From: an uncultured Bacteroidia bacterium
GTDB lineage: Bacteria > Bacteroidota > Bacteroidia > Bacteroidales > F082
Reading direction: 5' to 3'
Assembly: GCA_902785755.1 (NCBI GenBank)
Contig: CACZZO010000009.1
Location: forward strand, 1-64,000
DNA: 64,000 bases
Below are positions 25,605 through 33,219 of this stretch, in pieces (position 1 is the first letter of the stretch; every line of letters begins with the position of its first letter). The notes below the pieces were generated by a model. The model saw nothing but the letters and a program-made list of their open reading frames with translations, had not been told where the DNA came from and searched no databases. The position numbers and the translations under genes are program-made.

Positions 25605-27116
25605 TCACTCCTTCACCAACTTGACAGTGGCGAGGCCGACTTCGCTCGATATTTTCGCTATATAAACACCTTTTGCACAGTTACTTAGGTCAATATTGGC
25701 ACGACCTTCGCAAAGCGTGACCGAAGCAACTTCCCTCCCAAACAAATCATAGACGACCACTTCGCCCTCAGCGGCATTGGCTTCAATCGATACCATTCCA
25801 GAAGTGGGATTAGGGCTGACCGTTGCGGCAAGAGTCGGCATTTCCTCTACACCGACACCCGGGTTGTTGCCCACCCAAACATCGTCGACATACACGCCGT
25901 CGGCATCATTCGATTTGCCCTTGAAAGCAATATAATATGTGGCTGATGCCTCGGGCAAGGCAAGAGTAATGGTTTCCCAATCCTCGCAAGCGTAGGTGTA
26001 CTCGCCAAGGGGATGCCAAAAATCGTCCATCGAAGTGGCATACCAAACCGACAGTTCGTCCACCCTATAATCCAATTGGCGCTGTCTGTGCTTGAAAGTG
26101 AGGATGGGATTGGAAACGGCTGTGATGTCTAATGGAGCAGAAACGAGCATGGCCTCACCGCCAAGCCAAATGAAGAAAGCCGTGTTGTTGAGGATGAGAT
26201 AGCCCGGGTCAATCACCCAATTATCCTCGCCGGAGAGAATCTCGCTCTGCCAACAAACAAATTCCTCCGAGGCCTCAAAATCATCGAAATAAGGCTCTTC
26301 GTCGGTCACGACAATCACATCGCAAAGGGTTTTGAACGAGGTCGGTTGCGACCATTCCGACTCCATCCCACCGCCGCAATTGGCTTTCACGCGGAAAGTG
26401 TAATCCCTGCCTGATGCCAGATTTTCCAGCAAATAAGGTTGGGTGTTGACAATCAGGTTCTCACCGTTCAATTCAATCGTCCAACTCTCTTCGTTGCCCG
26501 TTGTTGACCACCCAAGAAGCGCTGAAAATGCCGTGATTTCAGTGGCTTGCAGGTTCACCGGACGGGCGCAGCCACCTGCGGAGGCAATCTCAATATCATC
26601 GATGAAAATGTAGTATCCACCATTGCAGTGACCCAAAAACGAAACTTGGAACGTGGCCGACAAGTCGGACAGCGTGAACATCTCATCGTAAGTATTCGTC
26701 CAGTCGTTGAGGCTGTAACTGCCGAGTTCGTGCCAGTCGTCGGTCGGCGAGGTGCGATAACTCACGGTGAGTTCGTCATAAGGAGGATACAGCGCCAGCA
26801 TCGCATAGGTGAAACTAAGGGTGGCGCTATTGCTGCCCGAAAGGTCGAATGTGGGCGAAACCAAACGCGCTTCGTCATCAGCGGAAGCGTTTTGGAACGC
26901 TACCACATTTGAGCCGGCACCATTCATCACCGCCCATGTGGCGGCACCTATGGTTTCCACCGTCCAACATTCCATTTCCCCCGATTCAAAGTCCTCATTG
27001 TAGGATTGACCCGGTGCAATGGGAATCACGCATTGTGCGGTTGCAGTAGCTGCAATAGAAAAGATAGCTATTACTGTGACCAATAATGTTTTTGTAAAGT
27101 TGTGTTTGTTTTTCAT
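25605..27116 (-). CDS. T9SS-sorted protein with MAM/cleaved-adhesin-like and fibronectin III domains
   Basis: From the ATG at 27116 the precursor has 503 residues, with a signal peptide ending TATAQ. Two domains of the cleaved-adhesin / MAM-like jelly-roll type occur near residues 30-175 and 255-410, each starting with a FEDF-like pattern (YNEDFESGEMECWTVE, YFDDFEASEEFVCWQ). Between them is a fibronectin type III domain (ARPVNLQATEITAFSALLGW). The C-terminal 80 residues are a type A T9SS sorting domain (VSPNPTSG). It is probably a surface adhesin or a secreted carbohydrate-binding protein. The upstream in-frame region to 27245 lies within the preceding ferredoxin gene and is not used. Confidence 0.88.
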   Translation of the reverse strand: MKNKHNFTKTLLVTVIAIFSIAATATAQCVIPIAPGQSYNEDFESGEMECWTVETIGAATWAVMNGAGSNVVAFQNASADDEARLVSPTFDLSGSNSATLSFTYAMLALYPPYDELTVSYRTSPTDDWHELGSYSLNDWTNTYDEMFTLSDLSATFQVSFLGHCNGGYYIFIDDIEIASAGGCARPVNLQATEITAFSALLGWSTTGNEESWTIELNGENLIVNTQPYLLENLASGRDYTFRVKANCGGGMESEWSQPTSFKTLCDVIVVTDEEPYFDDFEASEEFVCWQSEILSGEDNWVIDPGYLILNNTAFFIWLGGEAMLVSAPLDITAVSNPILTFKHRQRQLDYRVDELSVWYATSMDDFWHPLGEYTYACEDWETITLALPEASATYYIAFKGKSNDADGVYVDDVWVGNNPGVGVEEMPTLAATVSPNPTSGMVSIEANAAEGEVVVYDLFGREVASVTLCEGRANIDLSNCAKGVYIAKISSEVGLATVKLVKE

Positions 27117-27171
27117 GGTGTTTTTATTTTTGATAATGAATGAATTATGATGCAATGATAAAAAGATTTCC

Positions 27172-27969
27172 TTATTTCCAACGAAGTTTTTTTCCAAAAT
27201 AATATTGCCCCTTCCCCACCGTGGCCTTGCCGTATTGAATAGCATTGGAGCGGCATTGGTGATAGCAAGCCATGCACATTATGCAGTGACCAAGCCATAC
27301 AGGTTCCCCTTGTGGCATTTTAATGTTTTGCACGGGACAGACATACATACATCGACCGCAGGAAGTGCATTTCTTCAAATCCACACGATACTTGCTGTCG
27401 TCGGTGGCATATTTGTTGAAGCCTGGATTCACCAAATAGGTTTTCAGCCAAGGCAGACTACCTTTGACAATTTCAGAAAAACATTCATTATCAATCAATC
27501 GAGGGATGTTACGCATCATGGTATCGTCAGCTCTGTCGATTTTCAGTTGGGCGTTCTTTTCTGTATCGAGTTTGAAACCCGGCATACCGATGTAAGTTTC
27601 AGGCATTTGCACGCTAAAACACGCCGACAAATGCCAGCCTTTTTCCTCAACGGCCTTGCGGAAAACCTTCTCTGTGAGGCCACAATTGTCGCCGCAGGTG
27701 CAGGCGAAATATGTATAAGGCAAGGTCCCTGAGCCTGTCGAAGGGCCGACCTTAACTATCATTTTCTTCACAAAGTCAAGCACTAACTTCGGAGGTGCCC
27801 AAGAATAAATGGGGAACACGAAGCCGAGCCTTTCGCCTTCGGCCAATTCGTACTCATAACGTCCTTCGCGAGCCGCTTCGGGGATGAACACTATTGTGTC
27901 ATTGAGACCTGCGGCGATGGTTTCCGCCACATGTTTGCTGTTGCCACAGCCGGAGAAGTAGAAAATCAT
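27172..27969 (-). CDS. EFR1-family ferredoxin with flavodoxin-like N-terminus
   Basis: The 265-residue protein combines a flavodoxin-like fold (MIFYFSGCGNSKHVAE, binding FMN) with two 4Fe-4S clusters near the C-terminus (CTSCGRCMYVCP and CIMCMACYHQC). This is the EFR1 type, thought to carry electrons in the cytosol of anaerobes. A copy of a dispersed 20-bp element (27727-27746) lies inside the gene and is translated as GPSTGSGT, probably an insertion in a loop. It sits 21 bp downstream of higA and 55 bp upstream of the T9SS gene. Confidence 0.9.
   Translation of the reverse strand: MIFYFSGCGNSKHVAETIAAGLNDTIVFIPEAAREGRYEYELAEGERLGFVFPIYSWAPPKLVLDFVKKMIVKVGPSTGSGTLPYTYFACTCGDNCGLTEKVFRKAVEEKGWHLSACFSVQMPETYIGMPGFKLDTEKNAQLKIDRADDTMMRNIPRLIDNECFSEIVKGSLPWLKTYLVNPGFNKYATDDSKYRVDLKKCTSCGRCMYVCPVQNIKMPQGEPVWLGHCIMCMACYHQCRSNAIQYGKATVGKGQYYFGKKLRWK
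27727..27746. repeat. Dispersed element CTGAGCCTGTCGAAG, copy 1 (intragenic)
   Basis: The core recurs at 49066-49080 and, inverted with one change, at 61665-61679. This copy lies within the ferredoxin gene and is read as PSTGSGT. Very similar sequences are common dispersed repeats in Bacteroidetes. Confidence 0.65.
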
Positions 27970-27990
27970 AACTTTCTTGTTTTTAGAAGA

Positions 27991-28353
27991 TTAGATGGCA
28001 CAAGCCCAGCCAAACTTTCTGGAGATTTCCTGAAGCAACCGTCTATCGCCGAATGGAATGGTAATCGATACCGTTTCCTTTTGTCGATTCCTTTCGGCAA
28101 TGTTAGCCGAGTCAATATCATACTGGGTTTGCAAATTCATCCAGATTTCAGCAGGAACATCCAAGGCTTTTTCCAAAGCCATCGCAACGGCAAGAGAAAC
28201 AGAGCGTTTGCCATTAATGGTTTCGCTGAGAACGGAAGGCTTAATGCCCGTCAACTCAGACAATTGCTTCTGCGTCATGTTTCGCTCTTTTAATTCATCC
28301 TTAATCAATTCGCCAGGATGAGTCGCGATAAATGGTGTTTGTTTCTTATTCAT
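27991..28353 (-). CDS. higA: HigA-type antitoxin
   Basis: The 120-residue protein has the HigA signature: THPGELIKDELKERNMTQKQLSELTGIKPSVLSETINGKRSVS, a helix-turn-helix with the family-specific start, then AVAMALEKALDVPAEIWMNLQ. HigA binds HigB, blocks its ribosome-dependent mRNA cleavage and represses the operon. The start overlaps the higB stop by eight bases, the usual toxin-first order. Two 19-bp direct repeats upstream of higB (28699-28737) are the likely operator. Confidence 0.93.
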   Translation of the reverse strand: MNKKQTPFIATHPGELIKDELKERNMTQKQLSELTGIKPSVLSETINGKRSVSLAVAMALEKALDVPAEIWMNLQTQYDIDSANIAERNRQKETVSITIPFGDRRLLQEISRKFGWACAI

Positions 28354-28663
28354 AATGTTTTGAAATTTCTTGTAACAATGCGTTGACTATGATTCCTTTA
28401 TCATCAGGCAAACTCTTAAAGAACAATCGGTATTGGGCATTGAGCCAAACCGTTTCGACACCTTTCAAATCACCTTTCTTTTTCTCATAATGCAGAGATT
28501 TGATGGTATAAAGGTCTTCGACACGCCTCGCCGCTTTGAGGTAGTTCACCGACTTAATGTATTGTTTCACGACGTCTTGAGACAACTTCTTGTATTTATG
28601 GTCTTTAGTCGAACCGCATACATAAAGTTCCTCCAATGCCTTATCGTCAAATTTGATGTTCAT
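28346..28663 (-). CDS. higB: HigB/RelE-family toxin
   Basis: The 105-residue protein matches the RelE/HigB toxin fold: an N-terminal helix pair (KALEELYVCGSTKDHKYKKL), then LYTIKSLHYEKKKGDLKGVETVWLNAQYRLFF, the core beta-sheet with the conserved R in AQYRLFF. HigB toxins cleave mRNA on the ribosome. The gene precedes and overlaps higA. It lies 78 bp after the DUF262-HNH gene and has its own promoter box at 28684-28691, so it can be expressed apart from the methyltransferase operon. Confidence 0.92.
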   Translation of the reverse strand: MNIKFDDKALEELYVCGSTKDHKYKKLSQDVVKQYIKSVNYLKAARRVEDLYTIKSLHYEKKKGDLKGVETVWLNAQYRLFFKSLPDDKGIIVNALLQEISKHYE

Positions 28664-28683
28664 ACTTTTTGTATTCTGCGCTG

Positions 28684-28691
28684 CAAAAATA
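28684..28691 (-). promoter_or_regulatory. -7 box TATTTTTG for higBA
   Basis: This consensus box on the minus strand is 20 nt before the higB start and next to the direct-repeat operator candidate. Confidence 0.65.
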
Positions 28692-28698
28692 AATGTTT

Positions 28699-28737
28699 TT
28701 TGCGAATAATTATCAAATTTGCGAATTATTAATCAAA
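28699..28737. promoter_or_regulatory. Direct-repeat operator candidate for HigA
   Basis: Two near-identical 19-20 bp units, TTTGCGAATAATTATCAAA and TTTGCGAATTATTAATCAAA, lie back to back over the -33 region of the higBA promoter. This is the expected place for autorepression. Confidence 0.55.
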
Positions 28738-28741
28738 CCCA

Positions 28742-29854
28742 TCACTTCCCGCTCTTCCGTCGGTTGCAGTCGCGGCAGAGCATTTGGCAATTCTCGGCCA
28801 CGGTGCGACCACCCTCCACCCACGGCGTGATGTGGTCGGCTTCCATCTGCTCGATCTCGAAATGCTTGCCACAAATGGCACAAATGCCTTTTTGCTTTTC
28901 ATAGACCTCGCGCCGCGTGTTGTCGTCGAAGGCGCGGATGCCGAGATGGCGGATGTCGTGGTCGAAAATGTAGTGGAAAATGCCCGCCTTCTTTTGCACG
29001 TCGCTGTCGGCCATCAGGCGCGAAACCTCTTGGGCGATGGCCGTGGCCGTGAGCGTCGTGTCGCGATATTGGTTGTAAAGCAAGCCCCAATCCACCGCTT
29101 TCATCTCCTTTTTGTATTTGCGCCCGAAGAGTTTCTCCGTCCAGTGAATCACGTCTTGGAAATACTGCCAAATCTCGTCGGCATCGGTGTCGTGCTGATG
29201 CTCAGCCATATATTGCTCAATCGTCTTTCCCTGCTTGTTGCCAATCCATTTCAGCGCCTTCTCGAAATAATCCTGACGGATGGGCGAACCCGACATATAA
29301 TCGGAAGCAATTTTGTAAGCCACGCAGCCCGTCTTGGAGAAACGGCGTTTGGCCTGCGTCACCCACGGCCCCGAATAGACGGCGTTGCGAATCTCCTGCT
29401 CGGTGAGTTTTTCGCCGGCGATGTTGATGATGTTGAACCATTTGAGTTGTTCCTCGTCAGTGCCTTCGCAGATATAGACTTGCAGCGGATAGTCGAGGAT
29501 GCGGTTTTGCTGCTCTTCGGTCATATTGCTGAAACCGAGCAGGTTGCCGTCGAAATTCATTAGGTATTCGCCAGCGATGAACGAGCAAATCGAGATGGTG
29601 CGTTGCTGTCCGTCGAGCAGTTCGTATTGGTCGTTGCCGACGCGCACCCAATACATCACATTGAGCGGAAATCCGTTCCATACGGTGTCCATCACGGCGT
29701 TGCGCTTCTTGTCGTCATAGACGAACTCGCGCTGGTATTTCGGGCGGATGTTGAGCCGACCGCCGTAGCCCGTGATGCCTTCCTCCTGAATGCTGAGGTC
29801 TTCGTATTGCTCAGCCAATTCGCGAATCTTGATTTGGTGAAGTTCGATTTTCAT
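28742..29854 (-). CDS. DUF262 and HNH endonuclease domain protein
   Basis: The 370-residue protein has an N-terminal DUF262 (GmrS-like ParB-fold NTPase) domain: RPKYQREFVY near residue 38, GNDQYELLDGQQRTISI near 75, with the DGQQR motif. The C-terminal HNH nuclease has CAICGKHFEIEQMEADHITPW near residue 325 and a final CRDCNRRK, giving the two cysteine pairs and the catalytic DH. DUF262 proteins act in restriction of modified DNA (GmrSD) and other defence. Here it overlaps an EcoRI-type adenine methyltransferase by four bases (ATGA), which suggests a restriction-modification pair with an unusual nuclease. The specificity is unknown. Confidence 0.87.
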   Translation of the reverse strand: MKIELHQIKIRELAEQYEDLSIQEEGITGYGGRLNIRPKYQREFVYDDKKRNAVMDTVWNGFPLNVMYWVRVGNDQYELLDGQQRTISICSFIAGEYLMNFDGNLLGFSNMTEEQQNRILDYPLQVYICEGTDEEQLKWFNIINIAGEKLTEQEIRNAVYSGPWVTQAKRRFSKTGCVAYKIASDYMSGSPIRQDYFEKALKWIGNKQGKTIEQYMAEHQHDTDADEIWQYFQDVIHWTEKLFGRKYKKEMKAVDWGLLYNQYRDTTLTATAIAQEVSRLMADSDVQKKAGIFHYIFDHDIRHLGIRAFDDNTRREVYEKQKGICAICGKHFEIEQMEADHITPWVEGGRTVAENCQMLCRDCNRRKSGK

Positions 29855-30918
29855 TGTTTTAGTTTTTTGCGGATTAATAGTCTATGATATGTTTTTTGAC
29901 AAAGAACTCCATTATGAATAATTTGTCGAGATTTGTATTCTTTAAAGTAGGAACACTTTTTATATGTTTCTATTTCAATTGCAGGTTCACAGCAACCAAT
30001 AATCTCAAATTGATTTGGATTGAATTTATCAATAAAAGTGATTGGAACCCCCATAATTCCTTCATAATCGTCAGGAATTTCAGTGTAAGTTTGGACATTG
30101 ATAGCCTCATAATTCGCGTAATTAGGATATTCGTTAGGACTATAATGCTTATACAAAATCAATTCTTCGTTATGCTTGGATACTGGCAAGTTAGTGAACC
30201 AACAAGAAGTGGAAACTCTTGCAATCTTTTTCCCATTCTCAATATGGTGATATTTTTCCCAATTATCAGGCACTTGAAAGAACATTCCAACATTGAAATT
30301 GGTATACCCAGTACGGATTTTGTCTTGCTGAAACATCCGAAAAGTTTCTTTGTAAGTCAAAGCATTAGTGTTGCCGATAATAATAAACTGCTTTTCGTAT
30401 TTTTCCAACATAGCAAGGTATTCTCTAAACAACGAGAAAGGAGGATTTGTAACTACAATATCGGATTTTTTGAGCAATTCTTTACATTCGTCACTGTCAA
30501 ACGAACCGTTTCCTTTCAACAACGACAACACATTTTTGTCGTTTTGAATCAAATACTGCACATCGGCAAGATCCACCGCACCATTGCCGTCGTAGTCTTT
30601 TACTTCCGTGATTTCCACCTTGTAAGCAATCTTCTTGGGTTCTTCATCGGTTGCATCAAACAACAAAGGCAATTCATCACCTGCAATCGGCGAACCGTTG
30701 TAGCAAGTGGCATTCAACTTTTTCAGTCCAAAAGCATTGAAATTCAGCGCAAAATACTTGAAAAAATTGCTTTCGTAAGGGTCGTCGCAATTGCAGAAAA
30801 CCACTTTGTCCTTGAAATAAGGTTTGTAGTATTTCAGTTCTTTAGCGATGTCGCCCAATTGGGTATAAAATTCATCATTTCTTGCAACTCTTGCTGCGTT
30901 AAGTGTGTTTCCTGCCAT
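29851..30918 (-). CDS. EcoRI-type adenine-specific DNA methyltransferase
   Basis: The 355-residue protein opens with AARVARNDEFYTQLGDIAKEL and contains CDDPYESNFFKYFALNF and the catalytic motif DIVVTNPPFSLFREYL (NPPF, adenine-N6 type) near residue 158. These are hallmarks of the EcoRI methylase family. It should methylate adenine using S-adenosylmethionine. Its stop overlaps the start of the DUF262-HNH gene, so the two are translationally coupled with the methylase first, as is safe for a self-modifying system. A long leader with a highly structured element (30987-31156) precedes it. It may protect host DNA from the partner nuclease. Confidence 0.9.
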   Translation of the reverse strand: MAGNTLNAARVARNDEFYTQLGDIAKELKYYKPYFKDKVVFCNCDDPYESNFFKYFALNFNAFGLKKLNATCYNGSPIAGDELPLLFDATDEEPKKIAYKVEITEVKDYDGNGAVDLADVQYLIQNDKNVLSLLKGNGSFDSDECKELLKKSDIVVTNPPFSLFREYLAMLEKYEKQFIIIGNTNALTYKETFRMFQQDKIRTGYTNFNVGMFFQVPDNWEKYHHIENGKKIARVSTSCWFTNLPVSKHNEELILYKHYSPNEYPNYANYEAINVQTYTEIPDDYEGIMGVPITFIDKFNPNQFEIIGCCEPAIEIETYKKCSYFKEYKSRQIIHNGVLCQKTYHRLLIRKKLKQ

Positions 30919-30986
30919 AGATTGATAGCATTTTGTGCATTGCTACCAATCCACTTGGGGCAGAAAAGAAAAGTGAGCATATCCAC

Positions 30987-31156
30987 TCGCGTTCACGGGA
31001 GGTCCGGAAAGAAAACCCGCCAATCACCATAGATACACCCACACTGACTTGCATCAGTGTTAATGGTGATTGTGGGAAGTTCCGTCACTTCCGTGAACAT
31101 TTGCTATTCTAATTCTGCAAAGAAATTAGTTTTCCGGACCTTTTTCTCGAACGCGA
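30987..31156 (-). ncRNA. Large multi-helix structured element in the methyltransferase leader
   Basis: Six perfect helices can be drawn, all nested: 30987-30994 with 31149-31156 (8 bp); 31000-31010 with 31131-31141 (11 bp); inside these 31021-31030 with 31063-31072 (10 bp) capped by 31041-31047 with 31054-31060 (7 bp); 31075-31080 with 31087-31092 (6 bp); and 31109-31114 with 31124-31129 (6 bp). This is a closed multi-branch fold. An alternative helix, 30991-30998 with 31091-31098, would exclude the outer stem, so a switch is possible. The strand is assigned from the box at 31257-31264, but the fold exists on both strands. It could be a leader RNA, a small RNA or a MITE-like palindrome. Confidence 0.6.
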
Positions 31157-31256
31157 ATAATAGCCAATGCGTTGGTTTATAAATGTTTTTTGTCGTTGCG
31201 CTCAATGCGCTTCGGTCATTTCTTGTTTTGTTTGGTTAGACTTTGTGTTGAGGGTG

Positions 31257-31264
31257 CAAAAATA
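31257..31264 (-). promoter_or_regulatory. -7 box TATTTTTG upstream of the structured element
   Basis: The only clear minus-strand TAnnTTTG box between the methylase start (30918) and the Abi cassette. It implies a leader of about 330 nt that includes the structured element. Confidence 0.5.
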
Positions 31265-31339
31265 AGACTATTGCGAGACAAAACAAAAAGGTTGAGGCAT
31301 TTTTTTCCTCTAAATGCTTGACAGAATGAAAAAAGTTCG

Positions 31340-31347
31340 TATTTTTG
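31340..31347 (+). promoter_or_regulatory. -7 box TATTTTTG for the locus C hairpin RNA
   Basis: The plus-strand box lies 10 nt from the hairpin base, the same spacing as in loci A and B but pointing toward the Abi gene. Confidence 0.6.
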
Positions 31348-31351
31348 CAGC

Positions 31352-31405
31352 GACCAATCTCACCACGCGAGTTGAAAAACAGCGTACCAGGGTGAGACTT
31401 TTTTT
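31352..31405 (+). ncRNA. Abi-associated hairpin RNA, locus C
   Basis: A 7-bp perfect stem, TCTCACC (31358-31364) with GGTGAGA (31391-31397), encloses 26 nt that can add an inner ACGC/GCGT helix (31365-31368 with 31382-31385). CTTTTTTTG follows directly. The box, CAGCG after it, AATC at the stem base, stem size and T-tract match the minus-strand cassettes at loci A and B. Here it precedes the Abi gene in the same direction, ending 13 nt before its start. Confidence 0.55.
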
Positions 31406-31417
31406 GTTTTTAGGCTT

Positions 31418-31846
31418 ATGGAGTATAACAAACAAACACTTGACACACCTGACTTGATCGCCTTGTTGAAGCAACGTGGACTTGTCATCACCAATGAGCA
31501 AGAAGCACTTAAGACGCTCTCTGTCATCAGTTATTTCCGATTGGCTTGCTATTTCCGCCCTATGGAGGCAGACAAGCAGACACACAAATTCCGCGAAGGT
31601 AGTACGCTTGAACAAGTAATGGCTCTCTATGAGTTTGACACAGCTTTGCGCGATATGGTGTTTTGTGCCATCCGACAGATTGAAGTGGCATTACGCACCC
31701 GAATCAACCATCACTTCTCGAGAAACCATACCCCTTTTTGGTTCTCTCAAGTCGATTTCAAGGCTTTGCTCACAAAATATCCAACCGTTGACACCGCCGC
31801 TATGGGCTTCCCCCGTGGCTGGCAGCAAGAACCTCTTTGGCATTAA
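31418..31846 (+). pseudogene. Abi_2-family protein with in-frame internal deletion, locus C
   Basis: The 142-residue product keeps the Abi_2 N-terminal half, including SVISYFRLACYFRPM, FDTALRDMVFCAIRQIEVALRTRINHHF and PFWFSQVDF. It also keeps the family's typical extreme C-terminus, LLTKYPTVDTAAMGFPRGWQ then EPLW. The middle, where the RxxxxH HEPN active site normally lies, is absent: the two parts join near residues 110-116 without breaking the frame. Full-length relatives are usually well over 250 residues. The protein should therefore lack RNase activity, while its hairpin RNA cassette upstream is intact. It belongs to a different subgroup from loci A and B. The expected length is from memory of the family. 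Confidence 0.75.
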
Positions 31847-31865
31847 CGCACAACAACTATAAGTC

Positions 31866-33179
31866 ATGCCCAAAACCTCCCTCAACCGCTCGATCCTGAA
31901 ACTCGCCGTCCCCAACATCATCAGCAACATCACAGTGCCGCTGTTGGGCTTCGTCGATATGATGCTGATGGGTCATCAAGACAGCATCGCCTACATCGGG
32001 GCCATCGGGCTGGGTGGCACCATCTTCAGCGTGATGTACTCCATCTTCAGTTTCATGCGGGCGGGAACGACGGGCTTCACGGCACAGGCCTACGGTGCCA
32101 ACGACCGCGCCGAAATCGCCTATTCGCTCTATCGCTCGCTCTGCATCGCACTGATTTCCACGGTTTTGGTGCTTTCATTACAAAATGCGGTGGAATGGCT
32201 CAGCATGAAGTTGCTCAACGGCAGCGAGGAGGTTTTGGCCTACACTGCCACCTATTTCCGTGTGCGCATTTGGGCCGCGCCGGCGGTGCTTTGCCTCTAT
32301 GCCTTCAACGGCTGGTTTATAGGGATGCAAAACACCACTATTCCGATGGTTATCGCCATCCTCACCAATGTGGTGAACATTGTTTTGAGCGTCGTTTTCG
32401 TGAATTATATGGGCATGGGCGTGAGTGGCGTGGCCTTGGGCACGGTCATCGCACAGTATTGCGGATTAATAACGGCGATTGTCTTCCTTTTCGCCAAATT
32501 CCGCCATCATCTTATTCCCATTCGCAGGGTGCTTTTGCTGCAAAGCGACAAACTGAAGCGTTTCTTCCAAGTGAACGCCGACTTCATGATTCGCAGCATC
32601 CTTTTGGTGTTGAGCATCGCCTATTTCAACAACCAGTCGGCCAAGCTCGGCGACGACATGCTTGCCGTGAACATGATTCTGATGCAGTTTTTCTACATCT
32701 TCTCCTATTTTACTGATGGTTTCGCCTACGCGGGCGAGGCACTTGTGGGGCGTTTCACGGGTGCGCACGACCCGAAACAACTCCGCCAAACCATTAAACT
32801 GCTGTTCCTGTGGGGTTTCCTCATCGCCTTGCCGTTCACTGTGCTTTATGCCCTTTTCCCTGATTGGTTCATCGTCCTCGTCAGCGACCAGCCCGAAATC
32901 ATCCCTATGGCCAAGCCTTACCACATCTATTTGGCCACCATTCCGCTCATCACTTTTGCGGCTTTCCTTTGGGACGGCGTTTACATCGGGGCCACGGCAG
33001 CCCGCGCCATCCGTAACACGATGATTATTTCAGCGTTATGCGTATTCTTGCCCACCTCATTAATATTAATGCCGCCTTTCGGCAACCACGGTTTGTGGAT
33101 TGCTTTTCTGCTTTTTATGGTTGCGCGAGGCTTGAGTATGACTTTGATGGCGAAAAAGGCAGTGTTTCAACGGCCTTGA
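31866..33179 (+). CDS. MATE-family efflux transporter
   Basis: The 437-residue inner-membrane protein has about 12 hydrophobic segments, with the MATE start ILKLAVPNIISNITVPLLGFVDMMLMG and the second-half repeat FFQVNADFMIRSILLVLSIAYF. It resembles the DinF branch. MATE proteins export drugs or other cations in exchange for Na+ or H+. The substrate is unknown. It starts 19 bp after the deleted Abi gene and could be cotranscribed with it. Confidence 0.93.
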   Translation: MPKTSLNRSILKLAVPNIISNITVPLLGFVDMMLMGHQDSIAYIGAIGLGGTIFSVMYSIFSFMRAGTTGFTAQAYGANDRAEIAYSLYRSLCIALISTVLVLSLQNAVEWLSMKLLNGSEEVLAYTATYFRVRIWAAPAVLCLYAFNGWFIGMQNTTIPMVIAILTNVVNIVLSVVFVNYMGMGVSGVALGTVIAQYCGLITAIVFLFAKFRHHLIPIRRVLLLQSDKLKRFFQVNADFMIRSILLVLSIAYFNNQSAKLGDDMLAVNMILMQFFYIFSYFTDGFAYAGEALVGRFTGAHDPKQLRQTIKLLFLWGFLIALPFTVLYALFPDWFIVLVSDQPEIIPMAKPYHIYLATIPLITFAAFLWDGVYIGATAARAIRNTMIISALCVFLPTSLILMPPFGNHGLWIAFLLFMVARGLSMTLMAKKAVFQRP

Positions 33180-33219
33180 ATGAAATGGATTTGGCTGATA
33201 GAGAAAGAATCACAATTGA

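Larger units (their letters stand above)
30919..31417. other. 499-bp gene-free region with structured element and two promoters
   Basis: The region separates the methyltransferase operon (minus) from the deleted Abi gene (plus). It contains the six-helix element at 30987-31156, a minus-strand box at 31257-31264 that would transcribe that element into the methylase leader, and the Abi-associated hairpin cassette at 31340-31405. I see no protein-coding gene in it. Confidence 0.75.

Noticed and set aside
27116-27245. Longer start of the T9SS gene at 27245
   Set aside because: The upstream part lies in the ferredoxin gene and the signal peptide begins at 27116.
28742-30918. HNH gene plus structured RNA as an IscB/HEARO system
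   Set aside because: The HNH protein has a DUF262 domain, not a RuvC-split or IscB layout, and the RNA is upstream of the methylase, on the far side from the HNH gene.
30987-31156. The structured element as a retron msr-msd RNA (8-bp complementary ends resemble a1/a2)
   Set aside because: No reverse transcriptase gene lies nearby or anywhere in the window.
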